52,329 nucleotides of DNA from an uncultured Akkermansia sp. (GTDB lineage Bacteria > Verrucomicrobiota > Verrucomicrobiia > Verrucomicrobiales > Akkermansiaceae): assembly GCA_944390825.1 (NCBI GenBank), contig CALXRG010000017.1, positions 1 through 52,329 of the forward strand. Reading direction: 5' to 3'. Positions 23,670 through 31,222 of the stretch are shown here, piece after piece (positions within the stretch are counted from its first letter, which is position 1; each line of letters begins with the position of its first letter). The notes below the pieces were generated by a model, which was not told the origin of the DNA, did not search any database, and was given only the letters and a program-made list of their open reading frames with translations. The position numbers and the translations under genes were made by a program.

Positions 23670-25664
23670 ATGCTTGGCGACGGCCGCCCGGATGAAGGAG
23701 GTCCTTGTCGCGCTGTCCCGGTATCTGCCGTTTTTCCGACTGTCATCCTGATGAGCTGTCCCCCTGCTTCTTCCGTCCTTCCGCCGCGTCTCCCCGTCCT
23801 CCCGGAGCGTTTGAATGAGGTGCTGCATACCTTTGGCAGGGATGCGTTGCGACCCGGTCAGGCTGAATTGATCGTCCGGGCGTGTGCCGGTGTGCCTTGC
23901 CTGGGGGTGCTGCCGACAGGACACGGTAAGAGTCTGTGCTATCAGGCGGCGGCCGAGTTGCTGGGAGGCTTGTCTCTCGTGGTGTCGCCGCTCATCGCGC
24001 TGATGCGAGATCAGATCCGGGCTCTCGAGGCTGTCGGAGTCAGCGCAGCCCGCTTTGATTCGACGCTCGGTGATGCGGAGCGGGAGGCCGTGCTGGCCGG
24101 GGTGGCGGATGAGTCGCTGCGCCTGCTGTTCGTTGCTCCGGAGTCGTTGGAGGTGCCTGCGCTGGTTGCGGCCCTGGAGAAGGCGCGGTTGTCTCTTTTC
24201 GTGGTTGATGAAGCGCATTGTGTTTCGGAGTGGGGACACAGCTTCCGGCCGGATTACCTGAAGCTGCCGTCGTGGTGCCGTCGGTTCCCGTTTCACAGTG
24301 TGATGGCCCTCACGGCTACGGCTACGCCGCGCGTGCGGGTTGATTTGTGCGGTGCGTTCGGTATCGCCCTGCAGGACGTTGTTTGTTTATCTCCGTTTCG
24401 TCCGAATATTGAGCGTTGCGTGCAGGTCGTTTCCGGCGCGGGAGAGCATGATGCGCAGGTCGGCAGGATGGTCAGTGCTTTCCTGAGTCAGCCCGGACAT
24501 TTGCCGGCAATTGTTTACTCCCGCACTCGCAAAGGTACCGAGTCCCTGGCCGCAGAGCTGAGCCGTTGCGGGTTTGCCTGCGTGGCTTATCACGCTGGTC
24601 AACCCGCAGATTTGCGCGAGCGGCTTCAGGATGACTTCCTGCACAATCGCCTGCAGGTGCTGGTGGCCACTATCGCGTTCGGTATGGGTATCGACAAGCC
24701 GGATGTGCGTGCAGTCGTGCACGCCAGCATGCCAACTTCGCCGGAGGCGTATCTCCAGGAGTCGGGACGCGCCGGCCGCGATGGCGCACCTTGTGTGAGT
24801 CTGGTGCTGCTGAGCACGGCAGACGTTACGGATGCCCGCAACCGCATCGAGGCGTCGCAGCCGGATGCCGAGGGGGTGCTGCGCTGTGTCCGCTGGCTGC
24901 TGCCGGCCGTGCGCCGGGTTGTGTCGCTCTGGGAGTTGGGGACGACTTGCGATGTGGCGGAGGATGTGCCGCTGCGGGCCTTGGCACTGCTGCAGCAGAA
25001 GGGGGCAGTCGAGCAGGAGAGCCGGGGTATGCGTTTTTATAAGGTGAGGCCTTTGTTCCCGCTGGAGGTGATTCTCGACGGCCGGACGGAGGAGGAAGCT
25101 GCCCGCCTTCGCTGGCTGGACCGGCACCGGGAGGGAGAGGTGGCCGAGGCGGCAGATGCCTGGAACTGCAGTTTCGCGGAGGCGATGGAACAGCTGCGTG
25201 AATGTGAAGCTGCCGGCGAATGGAAGTTGAGCTTCCGGCAACAGGCCATTTGCATGCATACGATCGGCGCAGCCGATGCCCGTGCTGTGGCTGAGGAGCT
25301 TTCGGCTGCGTTTGCTGCGCGGAGGGAGGCTGATTTGGCGCGGCTTGAGCAGTTGCTGGGCATCCTGTGCAGTCCGTCCTGTATCAACAGTGCCCTGGAG
25401 TTGTATTTCATGGGGAGGGAGTTGGAATCTCCCTGCGGAACTTGCCGCGCTTGCCGTAGCGGGACTCCTCTCGCTTTGCCCCGGGAGTCCTCCTCTTCCC
25501 CGGCCGGGGTACCGGCAGATGCCGAGCTGCCCCGGTTTGACCGTGACAGTCAGCGCCGTCGTTTTCTGCTGGGTATCAGTTCGCCGGGTTTGATGGCTCG
25601 CCGTTTGTGGGCACATCCGCTCTACGGCTCCTGCGCGGGTACCCCGTGGCAGGATTTGGGATAA
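23670..25664 (+). CDS. recQ: RecQ-family ATP-dependent DNA helicase
   Basis: About 664 residues. SF2 helicase motifs in order: GRDALRPGQAELI (motif 0), LPTGHGKS (Walker A), VSPLIALMRDQ, VDEAHCVSEWGHSFRPDY (DEAH box plus the RecQ aromatic-rich loop), ALTATATPRV, PAIVYSRTRKGTESLA, VATIAFGMGIDKPDVR, and YLQESGRAGRDG (motif VI). The zinc-binding RQC region ends with CGTCRAC. An HRDC domain is not seen, so it is a short RecQ. It unwinds forks and recombination intermediates. The start is uncertain: ATG 23670 or GTG 23667 agree with promoter distance but give a 27-residue extension, while ATG 23751 (MSCPPASS) gives a more standard N-terminus with an 85-base leader. Confidence 0.9.
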   Translation: MLGDGRPDEGGPCRAVPVSAVFPTVILMSCPPASSVLPPRLPVLPERLNEVLHTFGRDALRPGQAELIVRACAGVPCLGVLPTGHGKSLCYQAAAELLGGLSLVVSPLIALMRDQIRALEAVGVSAARFDSTLGDAEREAVLAGVADESLRLLFVAPESLEVPALVAALEKARLSLFVVDEAHCVSEWGHSFRPDYLKLPSWCRRFPFHSVMALTATATPRVRVDLCGAFGIALQDVVCLSPFRPNIERCVQVVSGAGEHDAQVGRMVSAFLSQPGHLPAIVYSRTRKGTESLAAELSRCGFACVAYHAGQPADLRERLQDDFLHNRLQVLVATIAFGMGIDKPDVRAVVHASMPTSPEAYLQESGRAGRDGAPCVSLVLLSTADVTDARNRIEASQPDAEGVLRCVRWLLPAVRRVVSLWELGTTCDVAEDVPLRALALLQQKGAVEQESRGMRFYKVRPLFPLEVILDGRTEEEAARLRWLDRHREGEVAEAADAWNCSFAEAMEQLRECEAAGEWKLSFRQQAICMHTIGAADARAVAEELSAAFAARREADLARLEQLLGILCSPSCINSALELYFMGRELESPCGTCRACRSGTPLALPRESSSSPAGVPADAELPRFDRDSQRRRFLLGISSPGLMARRLWAHPLYGSCAGTPWQDLG

Positions 25665-25722
25665 ATGGCGACACCGAGGCAGTGCCTCGAATAAAAAAAT
25701 GTGCCCAGATGTGATTTTGTGC

Positions 25723-25751
25723 TTGCCAAGGGGGCAGATGGTGTGTAAAAT
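25723..25751 (+). promoter_or_regulatory. Promoter of tRNA-Glu
   Basis: -35 TTGCCA at 25723-25728, 17-base spacer, -10 TAAAAT at 25746-25751. Confidence 0.75.
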
Positions 25752-25778
25752 GCGCCCGTACGCTAGTACACCGCTGAT

Positions 25779-25852
25779 GTCTGGATCGTCTAGTCGGCCT
25801 AGGACACCCGCCTTTCACGCGGGCAACACGGGTTCGAATCCCGTTCCAGATG
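25779..25852 (+). tRNA. tRNA-Glu (anticodon TTC)
   Basis: Acceptor GTCTGGA/TCCAGAT with discriminator G. The anticodon stem CCCGC/GCGGG encloses CTTTCAC (anticodon TTC), and the T arm is ACGGGTTCGAATCCCGT. 74 nt; CCA not encoded. Confidence 0.95.
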
Positions 25853-25857
25853 CTCGA

Positions 25858-25889
25858 AAAGCTGCTTCTTCACGGAAGCAGCTTTTTTT
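25858..25889 (+). terminator. Terminator after tRNA-Glu
   Basis: AAAGCTGCTTC, loop TTCACG, GAAGCAGCTTT and a run of seven T. Strong intrinsic terminator. Confidence 0.92.
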
Positions 25890-25940
25890 GCCCCATGGTG
25901 GGGAAAGCGTGGATGAGCCCATCAGTCATACTCCAAGAAG

Positions 25941-27314
25941 ATGAGCGCAAATCAAGGAAGGGTGAAGTTGGACGGAGCGGAGCTGCGGAGGCTGCTTGCG
26001 CTGATGCTGCCGCTGTATGTGGCTAACCTCATGTATGTGGGCATGGGGGTTATTGATACAATTGTGGCGGGGCGCGCCGGGGATGTGGATCTGGCCGGCG
26101 TGGCACTGGGCTCGGCGACGGCCATGCCGATGATTATCGCGCTGGGAGCGGTGCTGACGATTGTGGGGCCGATGGTGTCGCGTTTCCGCGGGGCGGGGCA
26201 GTTCCAGAACATCGGTCTGGTGCTTAATAACGCAAAGATTCTGGCTTGCTTTCTGATCGCTGCGGCTCTGGTGTGTATTTGGGCAGCAAGTTTTATCTTC
26301 CCGTTCATCACGGATGACCCGGCTCTGGCTGGTGTGGCGCGTGATTACATGTATATGCTGATGCTGGGTGTGCCGGCACAGATTATGGTGCGCGTGGTGC
26401 AGGGGCATTTCGAGGGGTTCGGTCAGACGCGGCCGGCCTTGGTGCTCTCGGTGCTGTCGCTGCTGTGCAATATTCCGCTCAATTATCTGTTTGCGTTTGG
26501 CTGGGGGCCAATCCCGGCGATGGGAGGTGCCGGTTGCGGGTTGGCGACAGCGGTGATTCAGTGGTTGAATTTTTCGGGGTTGCTGGGGATGATGCGTTTT
26601 TCATCTACGCACGCCCGCTACTGCCGCCAGCTGCTCGCCATGCGGGCTCCGGTGGGTGCGTTGTGCCGCCGGATTTTTTCGCTGGGCTTGCCGATGGGGA
26701 TTGCGACGCTGTGCGAGATGAGTTTCTTCACGGTGGTGACACTGGTCATTGCACCGCTCGGGACGGTGGCTGTGAGTTCTCAGCAGGTGGCCATCAATGT
26801 GTCGGGGTTGATTTTTATGTTCCCGTTCAGTATGGGGATTGCGGCGTCCATCCGCGGGGCGTTTCACATCGGGGCTCGCAACCGAAAGGCTTTCGATGCG
26901 ATGGTGCGCACGGTTTATGTGTTTATGTTTTCGATTGTGCTGGTGATTATGCTTGGCACGATTTTCCTGCGGGAGCCGATTGTGAGCCTGTATACGGATA
27001 GTGAGGAAATCGTGGCTCTGGCGTCCACGCTGCTGGTGTATTGCGCGGCCTACCAGATCCCGGATGCCCAGCAGGCGCTGGTCGGCGGTTTGCTGCGCGG
27101 CTGCCATGATACAAAGATCATTACCTGGGTGAACCTGATCAATTATTGGCTTGTTGGTTTCCCTCTGGCCTGCATCCTGATTCGGACGGATTGGATTGTG
27201 CCGGCGATGGGGCCCGCCGGGGCGTGGGTGTGTTTTATCATCACGCTGACGCTGACGGCAGTGGCGCTTTCCTGGCGTTTCTCGCGGACGCGCGTGCGCG
27301 TTTTCTGCCGTTGA
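25941..27314 (+). CDS. MATE-family efflux transporter (NorM-like)
   Basis: 457 residues with twelve predicted membrane helices in two homologous six-helix halves. Typical MATE features are seen: LMLPLYVANLMYVGMGVIDT (helix 1, with the Asp of VIDTIVAGR), VDLAGVALGSA, GPMVSRFRGAGQ at the cytosolic loop, and in the second half SLGLPMGIATLCEMSFFTVV and SSQQVAINVSG. Such transporters export cationic drugs or metabolites in exchange for Na+ or H+. The substrate is unknown. ATG 25941 is the only reasonable start; a CATACT box lies eight bases upstream but has no good -35. It stands alone between tRNA-Glu and the ribosomal operon, which has its own promoter. Confidence 0.93.
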   Translation: MSANQGRVKLDGAELRRLLALMLPLYVANLMYVGMGVIDTIVAGRAGDVDLAGVALGSATAMPMIIALGAVLTIVGPMVSRFRGAGQFQNIGLVLNNAKILACFLIAAALVCIWAASFIFPFITDDPALAGVARDYMYMLMLGVPAQIMVRVVQGHFEGFGQTRPALVLSVLSLLCNIPLNYLFAFGWGPIPAMGGAGCGLATAVIQWLNFSGLLGMMRFSSTHARYCRQLLAMRAPVGALCRRIFSLGLPMGIATLCEMSFFTVVTLVIAPLGTVAVSSQQVAINVSGLIFMFPFSMGIAASIRGAFHIGARNRKAFDAMVRTVYVFMFSIVLVIMLGTIFLREPIVSLYTDSEEIVALASTLLVYCAAYQIPDAQQALVGGLLRGCHDTKIITWVNLINYWLVGFPLACILIRTDWIVPAMGPAGAWVCFIITLTLTAVALSWRFSRTRVRVFCR

Positions 27315-27369
27315 GGACGCCCGCCCCGCAAAAAAATTAGCAGAAAGTGCGCTTCCGATGTCATTTTGC

Positions 27370-27398
27370 TTGACGAGCGCCCCGAAAGAGTATAGACT
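27370..27398 (+). promoter_or_regulatory. Promoter of the distal spc ribosomal operon
   Basis: -35 TTGACG at 27370-27375, 17-base spacer, -10 TAGACT at 27393-27398. The leader before rplX is about 50 bases, unlike the near-leaderless genes. Confidence 0.7.
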
Positions 27399-27455
27399 GA
27401 CCGCCCCGCGCCACAGGTGTGGTGTCGGGATGAACCATAAGCAACAACACACACG

Positions 27456-27680
27456 ATGAAGACCCACGTGAGGAAAGGTGACACCGTCGAGGTAATCACC
27501 GGCAAGAGCAAGGGCAAGCGTGGTGTCGTTACGTCTCTGAACGCTGCGAAGCAGACCGTGATCGTGGAGGGTGCCCGCATCCTCAAGAAGGCTACCAAGC
27601 CCAGCGAGAACGATCCTGAGGGCGGCATCAAGGAGATTGACGGCCCCATCCACATCTCCAATGTGAAGAAAGTGAGCTGA
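27456..27680 (+). CDS. rplX: 50S ribosomal protein L24
   Basis: 74 residues, short for L24 (usually about 100), keeping the KOW core: [20 protein letters not shown] (6-25) and the basic loop after it. L24 binds 23S rRNA early in assembly. It is the first gene of this operon and has its own promoter; L14 and S17, which normally precede it, are absent. No SD precedes the ATG, and the upstream bases are A/C-rich (AGCAACAACACACACG). Confidence 0.95.
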   Translation: MKTHVRKGDTVEVITGKSKGKRGVVTSLNAAKQTVIVEGARILKKATKPSENDPEGGIKEIDGPIHISNVKKVS

Positions 27681-27755
27681 TGCCGCAAGGCTGATACTCC
27701 GCGCTTAAGCCAATCATCAACCTAAACCATTAACAGAGCTGACCCGCTACAGATT

Positions 27756-28331
27756 ATGAGCACACCAACCATGCTTACATACTACAAGGAGAAGGTCGTC
27801 CCGGCCCTCCAGGCGAAGCACAACTATGCCAACGTGCATCAGATCCCCCGACTGGAAAAGATCGTGGTGACCACGTGCATGGGCAAGCACCCTGACCGCA
27901 AGCAGGCTGTCGAGGATGCTGTCGCTGAAATCGCCAAAATCACCGGCCAGAAGCCGGCTGTCACCTACGCCCGCAAGAGCGTTGCCAACTTCAAACTGCG
28001 CGAGGGCGAAGTCCTCGGTGCCCGCGTGACGCTTCGCGGCGCCACGATGTGGGAGTTCCTTGATCGTTTCATCAACATCACGGCCCCGAACATCCGCGAC
28101 TTCCGTGGCCTGCCCACCAAGTCCTTCGATGGCCGCGGCAACTACGCCATTGGTATCCCTGATCAGTCCATCTTCCCCGAGATCGAGCTTGATCAGATCA
28201 AGCGCAACATCGGTTTCGACATCATCTTCGTGACCTCCGCACCGACGGATGAAGAGGGTCGTGACCTGCTTGCCGAACTGGGTATTCCCTTCCGCAAGCC
28301 GAATGCCAAGAAGACTGAAGAAAAAGCCTAA
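27756..28331 (+). CDS. rplE: 50S ribosomal protein L5
   Basis: 191 residues. L5 binds 5S rRNA and forms part of the central protuberance. Recognisable blocks: LTYYKEKVVPALQAKHNYAN, QIPRLEKIVVTTCMGKHP, TGQKPAVTYARKSVANFKLR, GARVTLRGATMWEFLDRFIN and the C-terminal GFDIIFVTSAPTDEEGRDLL. It begins 75 bases after rplX. S14 (rpsN), which normally follows L5, is missing: rpsH comes next, 13 bases away. Confidence 0.97.
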   Translation: MSTPTMLTYYKEKVVPALQAKHNYANVHQIPRLEKIVVTTCMGKHPDRKQAVEDAVAEIAKITGQKPAVTYARKSVANFKLREGEVLGARVTLRGATMWEFLDRFINITAPNIRDFRGLPTKSFDGRGNYAIGIPDQSIFPEIELDQIKRNIGFDIIFVTSAPTDEEGRDLLAELGIPFRKPNAKKTEEKA

Positions 28332-28344
28332 CGAACACACGACC

Positions 28345-28746
28345 ATGGCAGTATTAAGTGATCCTATCGCAGATTTCCTGACGCGTGTGAAGAACGCCGG
28401 TATCGCCCGTGACGAGGTCTTCACCGCTCCCCATTCCAACATCAAGGCCGAGATCGCCCGCATCCTTGCCGAGGAGGGCTACATCTGGGGCTATGAAGTC
28501 AAGGGTGAGGGCAAAGACAAGGTCATCCAGGTGAAACCCAAGTACACCCGCGATGGCAAGTCCATCATCACGAACGTGAAGCGCTGCTCCAAGCCGGGCC
28601 GCCGCCAGTACGTGACGTCCGCCGAGATTCCCACCGTGATGAACGGCCTGGGTATCTCCATCGTTTCCACTTCCCAAGGTATGATGACCGGTGCCAAAGC
28701 CCGCAAGCTTAAGATTGGCGGCGAGCTGGTGGCGATTGTCTGGTAA
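28345..28746 (+). CDS. rpsH: 30S ribosomal protein S8
   Basis: 133 residues, normal length. S8 binds helix 21 of 16S rRNA and in many bacteria represses spc translation. Motifs: SDPIADFLTRVKNAGIARDE, SNIKAEIARILAEEGYI, and the C-terminal VSTSQGMMTGAKARKLKIGG. The start is ATG 28345, 13 bases after the rplE stop; the preceding bases (AACGAACACACGACC) contain no SD. Confidence 0.97.
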   Translation: MAVLSDPIADFLTRVKNAGIARDEVFTAPHSNIKAEIARILAEEGYIWGYEVKGEGKDKVIQVKPKYTRDGKSIITNVKRCSKPGRRQYVTSAEIPTVMNGLGISIVSTSQGMMTGAKARKLKIGGELVAIVW

Positions 28747-28775
28747 TGTAGAACCCTCAAGCTTAATAGAACGTT

Positions 28776-29315
28776 ATGTCTCGAGTAGGTAAGAAAGCAA
28801 TCTCCATTCCCGCCGGTGTTACCGTGACCATCAAGGACAGCACGGTGACGGTCAAAGGGGGCAAGGGTGAACTGAGCTGGGTGATGCCGGACGGCATCAG
28901 TGCCGCCGTCGAGGGCGACACCCTGTGCGTTACCCGTGCCGATGATTCCCGCAAGCTCCGTGCGCTGCACGGCACTAACCGTTCCCTCCTCGCCAACATG
29001 GTGGAGGGCGTCTCCAAGGGCTTCGTCAAGGAGCTCGAAATCGTGGGCGTGGGCTTCAAGGCAGCCGTGAAGGGCAAAGACCTGGATCTCTCGCTGGGCA
29101 AGTCCCACCCGATCCTGCACCCGATTCCCGCCGGTCTGACCGTGACGGTGACCGAGAACACAAAGGTGAAGGTCGAGGGCATCGACAAGCAGGTCGTCGG
29201 TCAGTTCGCCGCCGAAGTGCGCGGTTACTACCCGCCGGAGCCCTACAAGGGCAAGGGTGTCCGCTACGTCGGTGAGCAGGTACGCCGCAAGGAAGGCAAG
29301 AGCGTTGGCAAGTAA
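28776..29315 (+). CDS. rplF: 50S ribosomal protein L6
   Basis: 179 residues, normal length. Two related domains bind 23S rRNA near the factor-binding site. Motifs: MSRVGKKAISIPAGVTVTI, GTNRSLLANMVEGVSKGFVK, GVGFKAAVKGKDLDLSLGKS and the C-terminal PPEPYKGKGVRYVGEQVRRK signature. It starts 29 bases after rpsH, with no SD (TTAATAGAACGTT). Confidence 0.97.
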   Translation: MSRVGKKAISIPAGVTVTIKDSTVTVKGGKGELSWVMPDGISAAVEGDTLCVTRADDSRKLRALHGTNRSLLANMVEGVSKGFVKELEIVGVGFKAAVKGKDLDLSLGKSHPILHPIPAGLTVTVTENTKVKVEGIDKQVVGQFAAEVRGYYPPEPYKGKGVRYVGEQVRRKEGKSVGK

Positions 29316-29345
29316 TCATTAACCCCTTAGAAAGTTCCAAGAAAT

Positions 29346-29696
29346 ATGAGCACTATCAATCGCAAGGCCATCCGCAACCGCGTTCATACCCGCATCCGCA
29401 AGAAGCTTGCCGGTACGGCTGAGCGCCCCCGCCTGGCTGTGAGTTTCTCCAACCAGCATGTGTATGCCCAGGTCATCGATGACACCAAGGGTGTGACGCT
29501 CTGCGCCGCCTGCACCAAGAACCTGGATCTCAAGAAGGCCAATCAGGAGACCGCCGCGAAGGTGGGCACCCTGGTGGCAGAGCGTGCCCTGGCTGCCGGC
29601 ATCACAGAGGTCGTGTTCGACCGCGGTGGTTTCCTGTACCACGGGAAGGTCAAGTCCCTGGCTGACGCTGCCCGCGAAGCCGGTCTCAAATTCTAA
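29346..29696 (+). CDS. rplR: 50S ribosomal protein L18
   Basis: 116 residues. L18 binds 5S rRNA together with L5. Motifs: [56 protein letters not shown] and [16 protein letters not shown] at the C-terminus. Thirty bases after rplF; no SD. Confidence 0.97.
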   Translation: MSTINRKAIRNRVHTRIRKKLAGTAERPRLAVSFSNQHVYAQVIDDTKGVTLCAACTKNLDLKKANQETAAKVGTLVAERALAAGITEVVFDRGGFLYHGKVKSLADAAREAGLKF

Positions 29697-29714
29697 TGAA
29701 GAAAGGTCACACGA

Positions 29715-30383
29715 ATGAACACTGAAGAAACAAAAGCTCCGGAAGCCGCCGCAGAGGCAACGCCCGCCGCTGTGGAGACGACTCCCGCCGCCGCTGCTCC
29801 CCAGCAGCGCGGTGGCCGCGGACCCCGCCGTGATGGCAACCGCCCCGGCCGTGGCAATCGCCGCGAGGGTGGCCGCCGTTCAGAAGCCGCCGCTGAGGAA
29901 GGTCCCCAGCTGGTGGAGAAGGTGGTGTACGTCAACCGCTGCGCCAAGGTCGTGAAGGGTGGCCGCCGCTTCTCCTTCTCCGCCCTCATCGTAGTGGGCG
30001 ACCAGCAGGGCAAGGTCGGCTACGGCTTCGGCAAGGCCAATGAAGTCAGCGACGCTATCCGCAAGGGTACCGATGCTGCCAAGCGCGCCATGAAAAACGT
30101 CGTCGTGGTCAACGAGACCATCCCGCACGAGGTCTACACCGAGTTCGGCGGCGCCAAGATCGTCCTCAAGCCGGCAGCTCCCGGTACTGGGCTTGTCGCC
30201 GGCAACAAGGTGCGTGCCGTGCTGGAAGCCGCTGGCGTCAACAACATCATCGCCAAGTCCCTGGGCTCCTCCAACGCCGCCAACGTGGTCAAAGCCACGA
30301 TACAGGCGATGCTGGACATGCGTACTGCCGATCAGATTCTTTCCGCCCGCGGCAAGAAGAAGAAGGAAGACGCAGCCGTCTGA
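29715..30383 (+). CDS. rpsE: 30S ribosomal protein S5 with an Ala/Pro- and Arg/Gly-rich N-terminal extension
   Basis: 222 residues against about 165-170 in most bacteria. S5 shapes the mRNA entry tunnel and contributes to decoding fidelity. The standard protein begins near residue 65 ([20 protein letters not shown]) and includes [20 protein letters not shown] and [20 protein letters not shown]. The first 60 residues or so are an acidic Ala/Pro stretch followed by Arg/Gly repeats ([20 protein letters not shown]). This would lie near the mRNA entry site and could bind RNA. A weak GAAAGG precedes the start. rpmD (L30), normally next, is missing: rplO follows directly. Confidence 0.96.
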   Translation: MNTEETKAPEAAAEATPAAVETTPAAAAPQQRGGRGPRRDGNRPGRGNRREGGRRSEAAAEEGPQLVEKVVYVNRCAKVVKGGRRFSFSALIVVGDQQGKVGYGFGKANEVSDAIRKGTDAAKRAMKNVVVVNETIPHEVYTEFGGAKIVLKPAAPGTGLVAGNKVRAVLEAAGVNNIIAKSLGSSNAANVVKATIQAMLDMRTADQILSARGKKKKEDAAV

Positions 30384-30415
30384 GCCATTAACCCCCAACC
30401 CAGATTTACATAACT

Positions 30416-30877
30416 ATGTTGACACTTGATACACTGAAGCCGAATCCCGGTGCCAAGCATCGCAAGAAGCGCCTTGGCAACGGCGAGAGCTCCGGCCTGG
30501 GCAAGACCTGTGGCAAGGGCAACAAGGGTCAGAAGGCCCGCTCCGGCGGCACCATCCGCCCCGGCTTTGAAGGTGGCCAGATGCCCCTGCATCGCCGCCT
30601 GCCCAAGAAGGGTTTCAACAACGCCCGATTCCAGTCCAACATCGCCATCGTCAACCTCTGCCAGCTTGAAGCCTTCTTCGAGGCCGGCGCCACGGTGACC
30701 GAGAACGAGCTGCGCGCAGCCGGTCTCGTCAAGGGCGATTGCGACGGCGTGAAGCTGCTCGGCAACGGAAACCTTTCCAAGGCCCTCAACATCACCGTTG
30801 ACTTCGCCAGCAGCAGCGTTGCTGCCAAGGTTGAAGCTGCCGGTGGCACGCTCTGCGTGCTCAGCGCTCAGGCCTAA
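30416..30877 (+). CDS. rplO: 50S ribosomal protein L15
   Basis: 153 residues, normal length. Late-assembly 23S rRNA-binding protein. The Gly-rich N-terminus GLGKTCGKGNKGQKARSGG and the block EGGQMPLHRRLPKKGF are diagnostic; the C-terminal domain ends with GTLCVLSAQA. It starts 32 bases after rpsE with no SD (CCCAGATTTACATAACT). A 345-base gap separates it from secY. Confidence 0.97.
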   Translation: MLTLDTLKPNPGAKHRKKRLGNGESSGLGKTCGKGNKGQKARSGGTIRPGFEGGQMPLHRRLPKKGFNNARFQSNIAIVNLCQLEAFFEAGATVTENELRAAGLVKGDCDGVKLLGNGNLSKALNITVDFASSSVAAKVEAAGGTLCVLSAQA

Positions 30878-30943
30878 GCCCGAGTCAGGCGCCGGACTCC
30901 AGGCCGTTAAGCCTGCGGCGCCTTCTACACCACACATCACAGA

Positions 30944-30968
30944 GCCGGGCAGCGCAGCGCTGCCCGGC
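30944..30968 (+). terminator. Hairpin after rplO, possible attenuator
   Basis: GCCGGGCAGC and GCTGCCCGGC form a perfect 10-bp stem with a five-base loop. There is no T run, so partial rather than full termination is more likely. Confidence 0.45.
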
Positions 30969-31028
30969 GTATGCGTGAGGAAAGGTTCCTTCCCATCGCG
31001 CCTGTTTCCTCCGCGCCCCGCCGAAGCG

Positions 31029-31082
31029 GATGACCTGAGGCCCGGCGACGACCTGAGTCCAGGTGACGACCAGAGGCCAGGC
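31029..31082 (+). repeat. Three degenerate 18-base tandem repeats
   Basis: Units GAYGACCTGAGKCCMGGY-like at 31029, 31047 and 31065. In one frame they would encode Asp-Asp-Leu/Gln-x-Pro-Gly three times. Confidence 0.75.
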
Positions 31083-31222
31083 GGAAAGGCCCCAGCTGGC
31101 GAAGCAACCCGCACCTCCAAACACATGCAGAGCCGATTTCTCGCGGTCAGCGTGCCGGAAGAACCGCATGGCCTGCATCCCCAACGCTGCACAACAGATT
31201 TTCAACAGAACGGAAGAAGAAC

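Larger units (their letters stand above)
30878..31222. other. Long rplO-secY spacer with hairpin and 18-base repeats
   Basis: These genes are usually adjacent. The 345 bases contain a GC-rich hairpin (30944-30968) and three degenerate 18-base repeats (31029-31082). One plus-strand frame is open through most of it (AEADDLRPGDDLSPGDDQRP), but it has no start of its own after rplO and no family. I see no promoter with both boxes. Confidence 0.6.
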
